DNA from: Pardosa pseudoannulata | Taxonomy: Eukaryota > Arthropoda > Arachnida > Araneae > Lycosidae | Direction: 5' to 3' | NCBI GenBank assembly: GCA_032207245.1 | Contig: CM063498.1 | Coordinates: 55,188,490-55,252,489 of the forward strand | DNA: 64,000 bases | In this document: piece after piece, positions 46,161-58,143 of the stretch | How positions within the stretch are numbered: the stretch's first letter is position 1 | Layout: each line of letters begins with the position of its first letter | Position numbers and translations under genes: made by a program | Notes under the pieces: generated by a model | Databases searched by the model: none | The model's input: only the letters and a program-made list of their open reading frames with translations | What the model was told of the DNA's origin: nothing

Positions 46161-47594
46161 ATATAACACTTTATAAACCTGTAAAACAAGAAAAGAATAT
46201 TTTTATAAAATTAGTGTTAGATATGTGATTACATAGAATTTATACTGAAAAATGAATACAATTTTAAAGGATTTTTTGAGGAAACTATTTTTGGATAAAC
46301 AGCTCATAGAAGATATCATTTATTGTTATCATTAACTAGCTTTTTGCCAAAAGTAGACTTACAGAAATTTGAAAGAAAACGGCTTAATTACTAATTCTAC
46401 TAAAAGTTTCAAATTGATTATCTTCTTAAAAAGGTTGAATAAAGCATTTTTGGTTTTCTGCAGACAAATATTATAATACAATTTACTTTACACTTTGTCA
46501 TACTATTTTCACAAATCTAAAAAAAAATAAATAAACAAATAAATAAACAAACTGACTCGAGAGTTCTCTCCGGAGCTCTAAAAAACCTAGCATGAAACTA
46601 GAACATGTATCTGACATAAGATATTCTATCTTTAAAATTGATTTTTAATCTCTTCTCTCTATATTCCTCAAGGTTTTTCCTAGAATATTTTGAATAAAAT
46701 AAAAACTTTTAAAATTTTTTCAAAAAATATTTAGGGAATTTTTAATAAAATATGTTTACTCTATGTTTTGATTTAATTTATTTCTAGGAAAATATTAATT
46801 TCGTAGTTTCGTCGAAATTTATTCGAACGTATTTTCTTGGTAAGCTGAAAATCTATATATCTCAAAGCATTTTAATTTTTTCACAAGAATTTTCTAGAAT
46901 GAACACACTTTTTTTCATATAAGATTCTGTATATTAATAGTCATAATGCTAATTAGATATTTCTATCATCACTGTAATATTTTGAAATTTTTATTCAATT
47001 AAGATTCATTATGCTTCTTGATTTTATAACTTGTTTAACATCGAAAATATTATCCGTGTATACTTAATTTCATTAATATTTTAATTTAATAGGAAGCATA
47101 AAAACACAAAAGACACAAACTGTTTAGATATTAATTTATTAAAAGTGAAAAAAACACATTATTAATGATTTGATTATAATTTTCTTTTTACATAAAAGTA
47201 CTCTAAAATCAATAAAATGTTTTAGGATCCAGTTTTTAGGCACTAGTAAGTATAAACAAATGAAAAAGTAAACTAATGAAAAATTAATGTAATATTTTTT
47301 TTCTTAAGCATTCCGTCAGGCCAGGCTTAGACAAATTAGATAGGATATTACCCTTTAATACGGGTTCCACAGAAGGTTGCAATCGAATTTGAGCAGTTTG
47401 GTTTTAGCAAGTAGTAATGAATACTGGGAATTTGATTTGTCCAGATAAGTGATTTGAGCCTCCTGGAATGTTAGCTGTATTAGCTGAATAGGTAACTGGA
47501 ACTGAAGACCCCCCCCTTTTTCGATCTTACTTAGTCCAGAATGAATTTGAACAAAGGTATTGAAGCCTAGTAGAAAATACAAAAAACTAGCTAT
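46161..47594. other. Non-coding, nothing firm
   Basis: AT-rich. From about 47340 the composition changes slightly and the 75-codon minus frame (47355-47582) appears, but the retrotransposon tail that follows is on the plus strand, so this frame is probably an antisense shadow of decayed sequence. Confidence 0.4.
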
Positions 47595-47800
47595 GCTCTA
47601 TTTTCTGGGCTGGAGTTTACCAGGTATAATAACCTAGGTTGTAAAAGGATGTTGGTACGAGATCATAAATTATTGTGAATCGGATTTTTCGACGTTATTT
47701 TCTATTAATTTTATTAGGTGATATAATCAATTTTGTAACAGGGGGTGTGAAGAAGAAAAATCTAAGACAGAATTTTTATATGAATGTTGTATTTAAATAA
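47595..47800 (+). pseudogene. Decayed non-LTR retrotransposon tail, copy 1
   Basis: GGATGTTGGTACGAG.ATCATAAATTATTGTGAAT(C)GG and TATTAATTTTATTAG.TGATATAATCAA parallel the better preserved copy at 47845-48057, about 250 bp downstream. Frameshifts destroy the reading frame. It ends in a TATGAATGTTGTATTTAAAT motif also shared with copy 2. Confidence 0.55.
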
Positions 47801-47844
47801 ATATTTTCAGATTTTTAGATTTTTTCTGGCTTTCATTCACCTAG

Positions 47845-48057
47845 ATTTTCAATAAACCTACATTATGTTGGTGCCAACAGGATATTGGTACGATTGATCA
47901 TATAATTTATTATTGTGAATTGGTTAATGATCTGAGAATACGTTATTTTCCTATTAATTTTATTAATGCTGATATAATCAATCTTTGTAATTCTCCTAAG
48001 TCTCGTTCTGGATTGTGTGCTATTATGGAATTTTTTGTTGAAAAATCTTTAGAATGA
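47845..48057 (+). pseudogene. Non-LTR retrotransposon ORF2 carboxy tail, copy 2
   Basis: The frame, open from 47845 to the TGA at 48055-48057, reads NKPTLCWCQQDIGTIDHIIY then YCELVNDLR, and ends AIMEFFVEKSLE. C-x-C, about nine residues, H-x4-C is the zinc-knuckle-like signature at the end of jockey/R1-type ORF2 proteins (CxC....T..H.L..C). RT and RNase H are not recognisable upstream. The sequence after the stop would be the 3' untranslated tail. Confidence 0.7.
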
Positions 48058-48490
48058 AATTGTAATTTTGGTTTTCATATTTGAATGTTGTATTTAAATT
48101 GCTTAAATTGTTTATTATATAGTATTGGATTGTTTATTGTTATTTTGGTTCTGGCTTCGCTGATCTTGTTATGATTACTTTTTTTTTTTGGGGGGGGGTT
48201 GTGTATAAATAGAATTTTGTTAATTATGGTATTCTTGATTTTCCTTGATTATCTGTGTGATGTAATTGAACTTGTATTAATATTTGTTTTAAAAAAATGC
48301 ATTATGATGGTAATAATAAATGGAATGTAAGAAAAAAAAGGTGAGAATAAGTGTTCTGGAATACCGGAAAGGAAGGTTTATTATTCTATTTTTTATTTTG
48401 GCTTTTTTTCTAAATTTTGGCGGTTTTGCCTCAGGTTAGGATTTAGAAATTTGGATTTGTTATTTGTATTAATAGTTTCATTTGGTATTA
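48058..48490 (+). other. Probable retrotransposon 3' tail with poly(T)-poly(G) run
   Basis: TTGGTTCTGGCTTCGCTGAT at about 48143 is of the type seen in jockey 3' tails. T10 then G9 follows at 48180-48198. Nothing else recognised. Confidence 0.35.
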
Positions 48491-48930
48491 CTATCTAGAT
48501 GACAAGGACTTCCCGTATGGCGTAAGCTGGGTCGAGGGACAAAGTAACTTACTTAGGTGCTTTGACCTCGTAGAGGCTTTCGCGTCTTTTGACCGGAGCC
48601 AGTTTTCTAGTGATTTAGTTCGGGAGATTCATTAAGTCCACTCATATAGGGAGTCTCTGATACTATGGGGGATAAATTGGGTTTGCATTGCACCCTGGAA
48701 AAAGCGTTCCCACTTGTGTGAAATTATTTAATCTCTTCTCTTTCGACAGTGATCATCGTGGTGATGTTATGAAGGTGCCAATCCTTTGCACTTCGGCTTG
48801 TTTTGGGAGATAGAATTCCCTTGTATATAGCCATATTTACTCGAGAAATGAAAGTGATTTCCAATTTTATCTAGACTGTGATCCTTCTTCACGCTACCTC
48901 TTCACTCGAGAACACTGAAGTCGTCACAAT
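48491..48930. other. GC-richer block, unidentified
   Basis: Composition is clearly higher in G+C than the flanks over about 440 bp (for example GACCTCGTAGAGGCTTTCGCG). There is no open frame of length and no motif I recognise. It may be the 5' untranslated part of another retrotransposon, which is a guess from composition alone. Confidence 0.35.
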
Positions 48931-49339
48931 ACTAACAATAGATTAGTCCTCAGAAATCTGAGTAAAAGCTAATTTTTTGGAAAAATTCTGAAAAACGACT
49001 CAAATACTGTTATATGTATAATGGGTAGTCAAAAGCGATTGACATATGCTGATTTTATCAGTTCATATCATTTCATTTGTTCCTAAGTTCAATTGGTAGC
49101 CGAATCAGTAAGGTGAGCTTCAAGAATTTGAACAGCTCAAAGATGGATTGCCACCTTGAAAATGCAGGAAGGTAACACTCGCATTAAATGGATGACAATT
49201 CAAACCTACTCTTTTTTTATCACCTCAGTTAAAGCAAGTGTGACGAAGAGACACGCTATTCTGACTAATTCTGTGATAATAGAAAAATTTCCTTACAATC
49301 ACCAATGAGAATTACATTGATATGTAATAATAATAACAA

Positions 49340-50060
49340 TAATAATAATCAGGTTTTAAAATTCAAATGATAGGCAAAGATATCTTTCATTTAGAAATCT
49401 GTTTACAAGACCTGAGGAGAACAGGAGGAAGCCGGGATTCAATATACCAACTCCATGGTTTGAATGCTTCTATTGGCATAAACGGAATGTTTATAATTGT
49501 TTGGAATCATTTTTAAGTAGTATGTTCTGCTAAGAAATGCCTTGTAACAGACAATAAACTTGATTTCAGCTGTTATAATAAAAATAATATGGTTTTAAAA
49601 TTCAAATGATAGGCCAAAGATTTCTTTCATTCCGAAATCTGTTTACCAGACTTGATGTGAACAGGAAGATGCCAGGATTCAATATAACAACTCCATAGTT
49701 TCAATGCCTCTATTGGCAGAAACGGAATGTTTATAATTGTTTGGAATCATTTTTAAGTAGTATGTTCTACTATGAAATGCCTTGTACCAGACAATAAACT
49801 TGATTTCAGCTGTTATAATAAAAATAATATGGTTTTAAAATTCAAATGATAGGCCAAAGATTTCTTTCATTCCGAAATCTGTTTACCAGATCTGGTGTGA
49901 ACAGGAAGATGCCAGGATTCAATATACCAACTCCATAGTTTCAATACCTCTATTGGCAGAAAATGAATATTTATAATTGTTTGGAATCGTTTTTAAGTAG
50001 TATGTTCTACTATGACGTGCCTTGTAAGAGACAAAATCTTCATTTCAGCTCTTATAATAA
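49340..50060 (+). repeat. 239-240-bp tandem repeat, three units
   Basis: GGTTTTAAAATTCAAATGATAGGC recurs at 49352, 49591 and 49831. All units share TTTATAATTGTTTGGAATC and TTTAAGTAGTATGTTCT. Units 2 and 3 are closest to each other. A short (AATAAT)n run precedes unit 1. Confidence 0.95.
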
Positions 50061-51358
50061 CCCGAACTTAAAAATACATTTATAAATGCTAAGCAGAAAT
50101 AAAACGCTACTAGATAATACTTGAAATACAGAATCTCATAATGTTTTAGACATCAAATACGTGTTTACGTCAGTAATGCATATATATTAGTTTCTTGTTA
50201 ATTACTTTAAAATACAAAAGCATTGCATTGATAATTATATACACATTATTTTTGTGCCACAAAATGAATTGAGTTGTTAATTAATACTAATGTGTTATAT
50301 TCACACACTATTAAGGTTTTTTCTAAAACCAAATAATTTATAAAGATTTCAGTTGGAATAAGCGGGTTTGCTTTATTAATATTAGTTATTAAATTTCTAT
50401 TAAACAAACATTAATTTCATTGTCAATTTAAAAAAGGTTTAACTGCAGCATTGATAATAATTTAAACAGGGTTTGTTTACAAAGTATATCTCCTAAAAAA
50501 TTAAGCATCATATTTGAAATTTATGTAATCAAACAAACGTTTAATATTCCAAAATACCTAAATAAGCGAGTAAATATTCTAACAATGGTAGGTGTTGGAA
50601 ACTCATCTAAGATTTTAAAAAACAATGCACACGATGTAAGCTAAAATGTTATTTCAATTTTCTTTCTTCGTCAATTCAAAAACATATTTAATAATATGTT
50701 TTTCCATTGACGAAAGGATTTAAAATCTTTCAACGAAAATTAAACATACATAAAAGGATTTTTTTTTTCAAATCCGTCAGCACATAAGAATATAATTGCA
50801 GAAAATTACTCGAGTTTATTTTGGAAACAAATAATATAACAGGGAATTCCGTGAAATGTTACAGCTAAAAGAATTAGAAGTAACTTTAGTTGCATGAGAT
50901 AAAATTTGATTTCATGTTTTATTTACATTTCTCTTCGCTATAGATGCATATTCTCGAGTCTCTAAAAAGAATTCTTTTAATTTCAAAGCATTTGACTTTG
51001 TTCAAGCAATAGATGTCATGTATACTCAACATGATAAACTATTCATATTCATGAAGATAAAATGATTTTGTAGCGAAATAAATGTAGTATAATTAGAGAT
51101 ATGATAATGTAAACTATATAACACAATGATTAAATCTAAGACACGCATTTTGTGTTGACTCAAGCAAAATGCGATTTTTCCACATTAATTATATTTTCTT
51201 TATAAAAAGACTTGAAATGTAACACATTCTACAAAGAAAAAATTTTTCACTTTTGTAAGAGTCGCGTCCATCTCTGTTGGTAGTCGGGGGAACTTTTGTT
51301 CATTTTGAACATTTGAAAACGCAATATTGCACCAGTAATAGTCTTTGGACGCACGGAA
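50061..51358. other. Non-coding, nothing recognised
   Basis: AT-rich; TTAATAATATGTTTTTCCATTGACG-type short inverted motifs near 50670-50715 but no element recognised. The 85-codon minus frame 51200-51457 runs across the edge of the hAT element and is not a gene. Confidence 0.45.
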
Positions 51359-51366
51359 GATTGGAG

Positions 51367-52587
51367 CAGTGGCGTGCGGTAGGTTTTCATGCAGGGTGTG
51401 CAGAGAACATGGATTTTCCAATAAATCTTTAATTATTGAGACATCTGAGTTCTCCATTCTGAAACGGGTTATTTATTATGGATATAAATTTAAAGATTAC
51501 AATAAATAAAATATTTACCTACGAGTAGTCGAGTTATAACTATAAAAACAGCTAAACTTATGAGAATTCTACTAGCACTGAAGCAAAGATCATGTCTTTT
51601 ACTGTATGGTGTCCTATCGGCGTCGAAAAAGCAACTCTTCATGCTTCTACGAAAAACTTATATGTTCAGCAAACGTAGCACCACATGGCGCCCGCCGCTG
51701 TGGTCCCGACAAACCGAACGTCTATTCCAAGTGTAGAGGATTTCACTGCACGCTGGCACAATAGAGCGAACTGTTTTTCGTTCGGTCAGTGGATTAAATT
51801 ATATTTATTAATTTTTTAGAACATTTGGAAATCATATATTCTGCGAACAACATCTTGACAATTTCTAAAAACAAAACCAGGGATATGATGTTACATAATG
51901 TAATTTATATAATGTCTGTAAGACAAAGTGAATGGTAAAATTTGGACTGTTCTGTTAAAATTCGTTTCTTTAAAACAAAACAACATTGTTTTTCGGCTAA
52001 TTATTTCAATAAATATAATGCATCACCGAAATTAATTTACCACACTAAAACATTTCACTTTATATTGATTAAATACTTCTTTTATATTTCCATGAAAACA
52101 AAATCTTACAATATATAAATTTAAACATTAACCGTCTGCAAAATCGTATGGCCAGTTAATCAGTTAAAAAAACCAAAATCGCTTCAGCACGTAAGTCCCC
52201 GCTCTAATACACTGCTTAATAAAATGTAGCTTCGGATGATTCTGAATGCCAAGTGCAGGAAAAATAGCTGCACTTTCCTCAGTACCATAGTATACTGTTC
52301 TTCTCCAGTAGCCCATACATATAAAGTGTGGTTTTCAATTTACTGCGCAGTGCGTGCACATCAGAACTTCATATGTTCGTTTGCGCGCTGCTTGGTTCAG
52401 CACCTAGTACCGCACGCACTGATGGAATACAAGCAAGCAAATCAACATAATATTTGAATATATTATAAATATTATTTATTATATACCATATAAAGATAGG
52501 TAGACATAAGTGAAGAAAATTATTGTCCCCCACAATTTTGCCAGGGTGTGCAGTGCACACCCTGCACAAATGGACAGCACGCCACTG
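51367..52587. mobile_element. hAT element, non-autonomous, 1221 bp
   Basis: Ends CAGTGGCGTGC and GCACGCCACTG are perfect 11-bp inverted repeats. GATTGGAG flanks it on both sides (51359-51366 and 52588-52595), a perfect 8-bp target duplication. Inward, GCAGGGTGTGCAG (left) and CAGGGTGTGCAGTGCACACCCTG (right, an 8-bp palindrome GTGTGCAGTGCACAC) recur. CAGTGG ends with 8-bp duplication are the hAT signature. No dimerisation or BED motif is visible in the ~1.2 kb, so it depends on a transposase elsewhere. The perfect duplication suggests a relatively recent insertion. Confidence 0.9.
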
Positions 52588-52595
52588 GATTGGAG

Positions 52596-53284
52596 GTGTC
52601 AAATCTACTGTTTTTTTAACACCTCGACAGAGAAAAGGAATCCAGTAGGCCAGGCTCCAAACGGCGTTTCGGCTGCCCCCAAGGACAAGGGTCAAAGAGG
52701 GGGAGCTCAATCTCCTCTAAAACCGAGGTTTCCTATTTGAGGAAGGAAGAAGCAGAAAGGTTGAAATGCTAAAAGAGCAGGTTAATGTATAATGATCTCC
52801 TCTCTGGACGATATGTTGTATCAGCGCTTGAGATTATTGTTTCTTAAATGTTTCTTGTTGGTTTTAAATAAATCAAACCGTTGTTAAGTTTAATCCTCTA
52901 CGGCTGGTTATTTTCGTCTCCATACCTGCTCCTTATACGAAACCCATGCGAAGTCATAGCCAAAATGTGTAGGGTGTGACGGATTATCGGTCATAGATAC
53001 AGCGTGACCGCTCGGCGTTTACAACTTTGCCGTTAAAATTGCACTCAAATACTTTTGCAAGTGCCTCTTACACACGTGTTTTACATGAAACCAACTTTAG
53101 ATCAAACCACCTGACTTTTCTCAGAATGTAAGGGTATCGTGAATGTAGCTTCGGGGAGCATTGACTGAAAGATTTCACCATGTTGTAATTAACCTTGGTA
53201 GATTCGCGTTTATTAAATTCCATGGAATCAGTAATATGCATATCTTAACAGGGAGAGCTCATCATTTCAGTACCATGATTTATA
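52596..53284. other. Non-coding, nothing recognised
   Basis: A GC-richer patch lies at 52600-52740 (part of a chance frame pair 52369-52710 - and 52510-52740 +). No motif recognised. Confidence 0.45.
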
Positions 53285-54403
53285 GTCTAAGGTTGGTTGG
53301 TTTGAGTTTATTTTAGCAAGATCCAAGTTAGAATATGCTGTTCCAAACAAAAGAGCACATATTAAAACAAAGTTATATAATTTAAATGTCGGGGAAATTA
53401 TTACTAAAAATTTAAGAAAAAATATATATAGCAAAAACGAGGTAAAGACTCACATTAAAGCATTAAAAGAAATTTAAATGAGATTCAAAACATCAGTGCG
53501 AAAGAGAAATTCAAATAAATTGGAATGATTTGTTTCTCCCAAAAGTGCGTCCAAAATAGGATGAAATGTTTTAAAATATACATAATAAAAACGATTTAAA
53601 AGCAGTACATGATGTTAAAATATGATGAATAGTAAGATCAGTATGATAAATGGATCATTGTAGAGTAGGCTCAGCCAGTAGTAGATGCTTATGGGTGAGC
53701 CGGCTATGTCCAATATGAAGCCGAGTTAGAATGACGTCCATTTTCCGATTTCTGAGAGCTGGCCAAATAGAGATAGATGACCTAATGCAATATAGTTTAT
53801 TTCGAGTTTCATTGTTCCAATCAGCATTCATCAGACCTTTGTGATTCGATAGATTGATTTTTTAATATCACTATAAGGCAGGGGACCAGTGTAAAATGTA
53901 ATTTCCTGTCTCGCTACAGCATCAACTATTTCGTTGCCGCAAATACCGACATGACTTGGAACCCAACAGAAAAGTATATGAAAACCACGACGAGCAAGAT
54001 TTTTGTGCAATTGGGTAACTAGAGAAACATAACTGCGAGTATTGGAGTCAGTTATGAGACTTTCCAAGACGCTCATTGAGTCCGAGCAGATTATAAAGGA
54101 TCTATTATTCCTGGAAGAAATGTACCTTAGATCTTCGTAAATAGCAATTATTTATATTTTATTAGCAGGGAATATGGAACAAAGAGGGTGAAGACTGTAG
54201 CTGAAAGCACCAGAGTAGTTACAATGGGCAAAGCCAGCAAAATCCTTAGATTTTGAGCAGTCAGTATAGATGCTCTCATAGTTAGGATATTGCGCATTAA
54301 ATGAACTGAATATTTGCTGGTAAATATACGGGTGAGTGCTTTCTTTTATAAAGCCCTTAAAAGGTTGAAGATAGTTAATATTGAAGTCTAAATACCACTG
54401 CAT
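53285..54403 (-). mobile_element. 5'-truncated jockey-type non-LTR retrotransposon
   Basis: Contains the RNase H domain and the C-terminal tail of ORF2 (53650-54403) and a 3' untranslated part down to about 53285, where the reverse complement ends in AAACTCAAACCAACCAACC. The reverse transcriptase and endonuclease are missing, as expected from 5' truncation. No poly(A) tail is obvious at the 53285 end. Confidence 0.75.
53650..54403 (-). pseudogene. RNase H domain and tail of a jockey-type ORF2
   Basis: In order on the minus strand: SIYTDCSKS (first Asp), FAGFAHCN, FIICSDSMSVLESL (third Asp of the site), HILFCWVPSHVGICGNEIVD (His and last Asp region), then after a stop NADWNNETRNKLY, WPALRNRKMDVILTRLHIGH and SRLTHKHLLL. 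This matches the RNase H of jockey/R1-type ORF2 (Y(T)DGSK..GCA, CSDS.S.L, F.WVPSHVGI.GNE..D) and the conserved ..R...V.L.RLRIGHT.LTH..LL tail. One stop at 54152-54154 and another near 53831 interrupt it; the Glu expected near the first stop is lost. Confidence 0.85.
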
Positions 54404-54815
54404 GATTAAATACTTGTAGTCGTTTGGAATAGTCTTTAAGCAGTAATACCTGATCCAAATAAACCTTAACGTAGCAAAAAAAAAACTTTACCACAGGTCT
54501 TATTACATTCTGATCTATGGTATAAATCTATGTATTCTAAAGCGAGTAAATTCGTAATACAATGACATTGTAAAAGCCTTTCCCTGATAGCACAAATGTT
54601 CCCTTTGACATCATATTTGACATCTAGTATACGATTTCGACCTCGAATTCACATTACAGTTGCCAATCGATAATCCAAAGAAAGCTGTGTATTAGAGTTA
54701 ATACGGGTGTTATATCATATAACTTTTATTTTAAATTGTTTAAAATGTTTCACAATGTGAAGCACAGCAAAAGGAAATTCTTGAAATTGCATTTGAACTT
54801 CCGTTTATTATTTAT
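54404..54815. other. Non-coding, nothing recognised
   Basis: Upstream of the RNase H fragment no RT motif could be followed on the minus strand. Confidence 0.4.
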
Positions 54816-55418
54816 ATATAAAAAGATGCGAATTGGGGACAACTGAAAGTTAGTTTGGTTTTTGTAACGTGAGTTACACTGTTGATCGAGGGACAAGGGC
54901 AATGTCAGTGACACCCCCCCCCCTTCGACTCCATTGGACAGGAGGAGTGCCTAACGCTGGTCAGTCGTCTTTGGCCTTGGCAACAAGAGTTTTTTCGGAT
55001 ACTTCACTCGGCAGATTAGAACCCCCCTTCAGAGAAGAATAGGAAGCGAACGGAGAACTTGAGCAGAGGCAGAAAAATTTCAACTCTTGCATCTGAGAAA
55101 AGCGTCATCAGCTTTAGTTGCTTTGATAAGTGAATCGGGTTCTTCATCTCTACGAATAGCAAGTTGTAAATGTCTTGGAGTTATTCTCGTTACTTTCGGA
55201 TCTTTGCTAGATTTTCCAGCCAATCCTAATACCTCAACAGTTCAATACTCCAAAATTGCAGCACTGTAAACTGTGGCTGTAGGACCAATATTTTTTCCCT
55301 ATTCCATCGACTTCGTATAAGATTGCATAGAATTCATGTGCTTCACCAGATTGTGAATAAATAAAGATATAAATAAAAAAAGTCTGTAAAACGCTAAGTC
55401 TCATTTGTATCTGGTGCC
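54816..55418 (+). other. Promoter-like and poly(A)-like segment, possible LTR
   Basis: TATATAAAAAG at 54816-54826, a GC-richer body of ~500 bp, and AATAAATAAA near 55356. TGTAACGTGAGTTACA at 54858 is palindromic. TCATTTGTATCTGGTGCC at 55401-55418 resembles an LTR/primer-site junction (TCATTTG..TCTGGTGCC). A 60-codon frame (55087-55269) is not recognised. It could be an LTR interrupted at 55419 by the next element, or a retroposed transcript. Confidence 0.35.
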
Positions 55419-55422
55419 TTAA

Positions 55423-55917
55423 CTCTTTGTAGCTACTTCCGTTTTGTTTTGACAGCTGTCACTGATGTTTAAATAGCTATAACTTTTCTTTAAAATGCCA
55501 TAGAGATAAAACAAAACCATATTTAGAAGCCTAAAAGATGAAATTTTACAATAGAGAAATAAAAAAAATTATGGTTTTAGGCAAAAAATGACGTTTTTAA
55601 GGTAGACGAATATCTTAATATCTTTAAATATTTTTTAAAAACTTCCCAACAGAAAAAGTAAAACTGTACGTTATACTTTGAGTACTATTTTTTAAGACAC
55701 GCAAATTGTTTCAATTCAGATTTCACAAGTGGTGTTCTATCTGCAATTCCTGTTCATATAAAAATATAATTATTGTAGAACAAAAAAATTCATAACTCTT
55801 TAAATAGAATTAAAGAAATAAAGCAAATAATGACATAATTCTCAGAACTTAAAATGCTTTAAATTTAAAATATTGTTATCAATTGGTAGAACTTTTAACC
55901 ATCAAACGAAGTAGGTA
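55423..55917. mobile_element. Possible TTAA-flanked MITE, 495 bp
   Basis: TTAA at 55419-55422 and 55918-55921. The left end continues GTAGCTACTTCCGTTTTG and the right end is the inverse of TACCTACTTCGTTTGATGG, which agree over about 13 positions if the right end lacks seven bases. TGACAGCTGTCA, a perfect palindrome, lies just inside the left end (about 55449-55460). The outer bases of the right end are missing, so support is moderate. Confidence 0.4.
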
Positions 55918-55921
55918 TTAA

Positions 55922-56717
55922 CTCCTTAGATAAGAATATGGATAGAATCTGTCAAAAAAAAAGAAACCTGTAGCTTAATAGTGGTTTAAAACAAACCATA
56001 AATCAATTTATTACAATGTTCTTCCACTTCTTGTCGTTTCCAATTTGACGTTTAATTGAAACGGGATAATCTGAAAAAAAATTGTCATGACAGCCTGACA
56101 ATAATATAATTATCATTTGCTTGAAATGTTTATAAAATGATCTTGGCATCGTTCTCAAATAATGATTAAAATAGTAATGTTGGAAGCATCAAAAATTACT
56201 CGATATATATGCGGCAAATTAACTATCTCACATCATGTAAATTTAAGTAGAAATAAGCATTACCTTCTAAGAACTGAATGTTTTTATCTCTTCTAACTTT
56301 TAACTAAAAATATTAACATATATATATCAAATACTTTATAATGCAAATTTCATAAAGCAGGAAAAAAACTGGAAAATTGAGATTACTAAAATACTATATC
56401 TTTTACCAATAACCAAAAAAAAATTCTTTCTAGAATTTGGAAAAATATGTATATTTAAATTTGGCACAGAGAAAGTTATTTAATAATTTTTTTCTGAATT
56501 TTAATTACCTTACTCCCTCTGGCTGTTTTATTTATGGAGGTAACTTTAAAAAACTATTTTTGCAGTTCTGAACTTATGGCAGAATAAAGGAGTAAGAGAT
56601 GATAAAAATTGAATTCTTGTTAGAAAGATTTCAGTATTAGGAAGAGGAAGAGCCAAACTACTTCATTCATTAAAGATAAAAAGGGAATGCATTACTTAAA
56701 TAAACAACCAAAATGAG
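55922..56717. other. Non-coding, nothing recognised
   Basis: AT-rich; no motif recognised. Confidence 0.45.
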
Positions 56718-57230
56718 TCTCCAAAAAATACGCTAAAGTTTTATTGTGTCAGTACCAAAGTGTTCTATGATTTTTTACTTCACCCTTTGTCCACCCTCGT
56801 TATTGCCCTTTACTTCCAGTTATACATATATATAAATAGACATTATTGGTTGTTAATTTTTATACACATAAAGCTCGTCAAGTCAAAAAATCATCACATA
56901 AGAAATAATGTATTCTAAAAGTACGAATAAAATTTTTTTTCAGAATTATTTATAATATATATAAATATTATATTTAATTACTAAAGTCATCCAAGATATT
57001 TCAGTGGTGCAATTAGAGATATTATGTTACCGCAAACTAAATACTTCGAAATGGAGATTGACAAAGCCATGAGAAGCTCTCAGCGTCTTTGTTCCTCAGT
57101 TAGGGGGTAATTAAATGTCATTTGCAGTTCCTAAACAATCGACCTGACCTCCTACCTCATTTTCATGGGGTAAAGCACTGTCAGAAATGTACAATTCTTT
57201 TTGGAAATTTTTGGAAGTCGAAAAGTCTTA
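56718..57230 (+). repeat. Dispersed repeat, copy 2 of the ~520-bp family
   Basis: Counterpart of 28880-29405 about 27.8 kb upstream, same orientation and same block order. It lacks ~30 bp present in copy 1 and has extra AT-rich sequence at about 56930-56985. Confidence 0.85.
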
Positions 57231-57640
57231 AGCTACAATACGAAATCTTACTTTAACGTCCTTGATGTTTGTCTGATGACATGCTGCTAGCTTAATCAGT
57301 AGATGTGCAGTAAATTATGATCATTCAGAACAAACTAAGTACATTTTTACCAAAACTAAGTCTAACGCAATTTATCCATGCTGTCAAAAAAAAAGTGACA
57401 TCGGGTAAAATAAGCATCAGCTTTTCTTTATTAAAATTCTGGTTTGAAGGACTCTCTGATTTGAGATAATGATGTATTCTTGCCCCGTCGGCTAAAGAAA
57501 ATAAAGAATTACAAGCTTAAGACACGTTCTCCGAAACATAATCAATATAAAAATAATTCAACAGAAGAAAACTGTAACCTGTTCTTTACAAATTTGAAGA
57601 GCGATTTTCTTATACTAACCAAACTTTTACTGAATTGTGT
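57231..57640. other. Non-coding, nothing recognised
   Basis: No motif recognised; the 65-codon frame 57480-57677 (Lys/Asn-rich) enters the next repeat. Confidence 0.4.
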
Positions 57641-58143
57641 TATACTCGGAAAACAACGGCATTGCTTTGTACCATAATGGTGCAGTAGCTTAAAGGGCAG
57701 CTTTCAAAGCAAATCATTCCGCTTGTTCCCAGGTCTGACTAACAGAGGAATCTATTTAGTAAACATTGTTGGATTTTCCTCTTTTCTCAAGCATCAAACA
57801 CGCCACACGATCCTTTACAATTAAAAGCTTCAGGTAGTCAACACTTATCTTTATAATAAAAAATGCAAACCCAATTAACCAAAGAAGATTTTACTAAATT
57901 GTATTATATTCAGAAACAAAGACATTGCTTAGTACTATAATGGTGCAGAAGTATAAGGAGCAGCTTTCAATGTAGATCATTCCGCTTGTTCCCAGGTCTG
58001 ACTAACAGAGGAATCTATTTAGTAAACATTGTTGGATTTTCCTCTTTTCTCAAGCATCAAACACGCCACACGATCCTTTACAATTAAAACCTTCAGGTAG
58101 TCAACACATATCTTTATAATAAAAAATGCAAACCCAATTAACC
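57641..58143 (+). repeat. 263-bp tandem duplication
   Basis: CATTCCGCTTGTTCCCAGG occurs at 57715 and 57978. The following ~165 bp (to AAAAATGCAAACCCAATTAACC) are almost identical in both. Confidence 0.95.

Noticed and set aside
52369..52740. Overlapping sense and antisense frames of 113 and 76 codons
   Set aside because: They straddle the right end of the hAT element and a GC-richer patch; no domain, and the overlap is typical of chance frames.
54816..55380. Host gene with TATA box, 60-codon frame and poly(A) signal
   Set aside because: Signals could equally be those of an LTR; the frame has no recognisable domain and no splice context.
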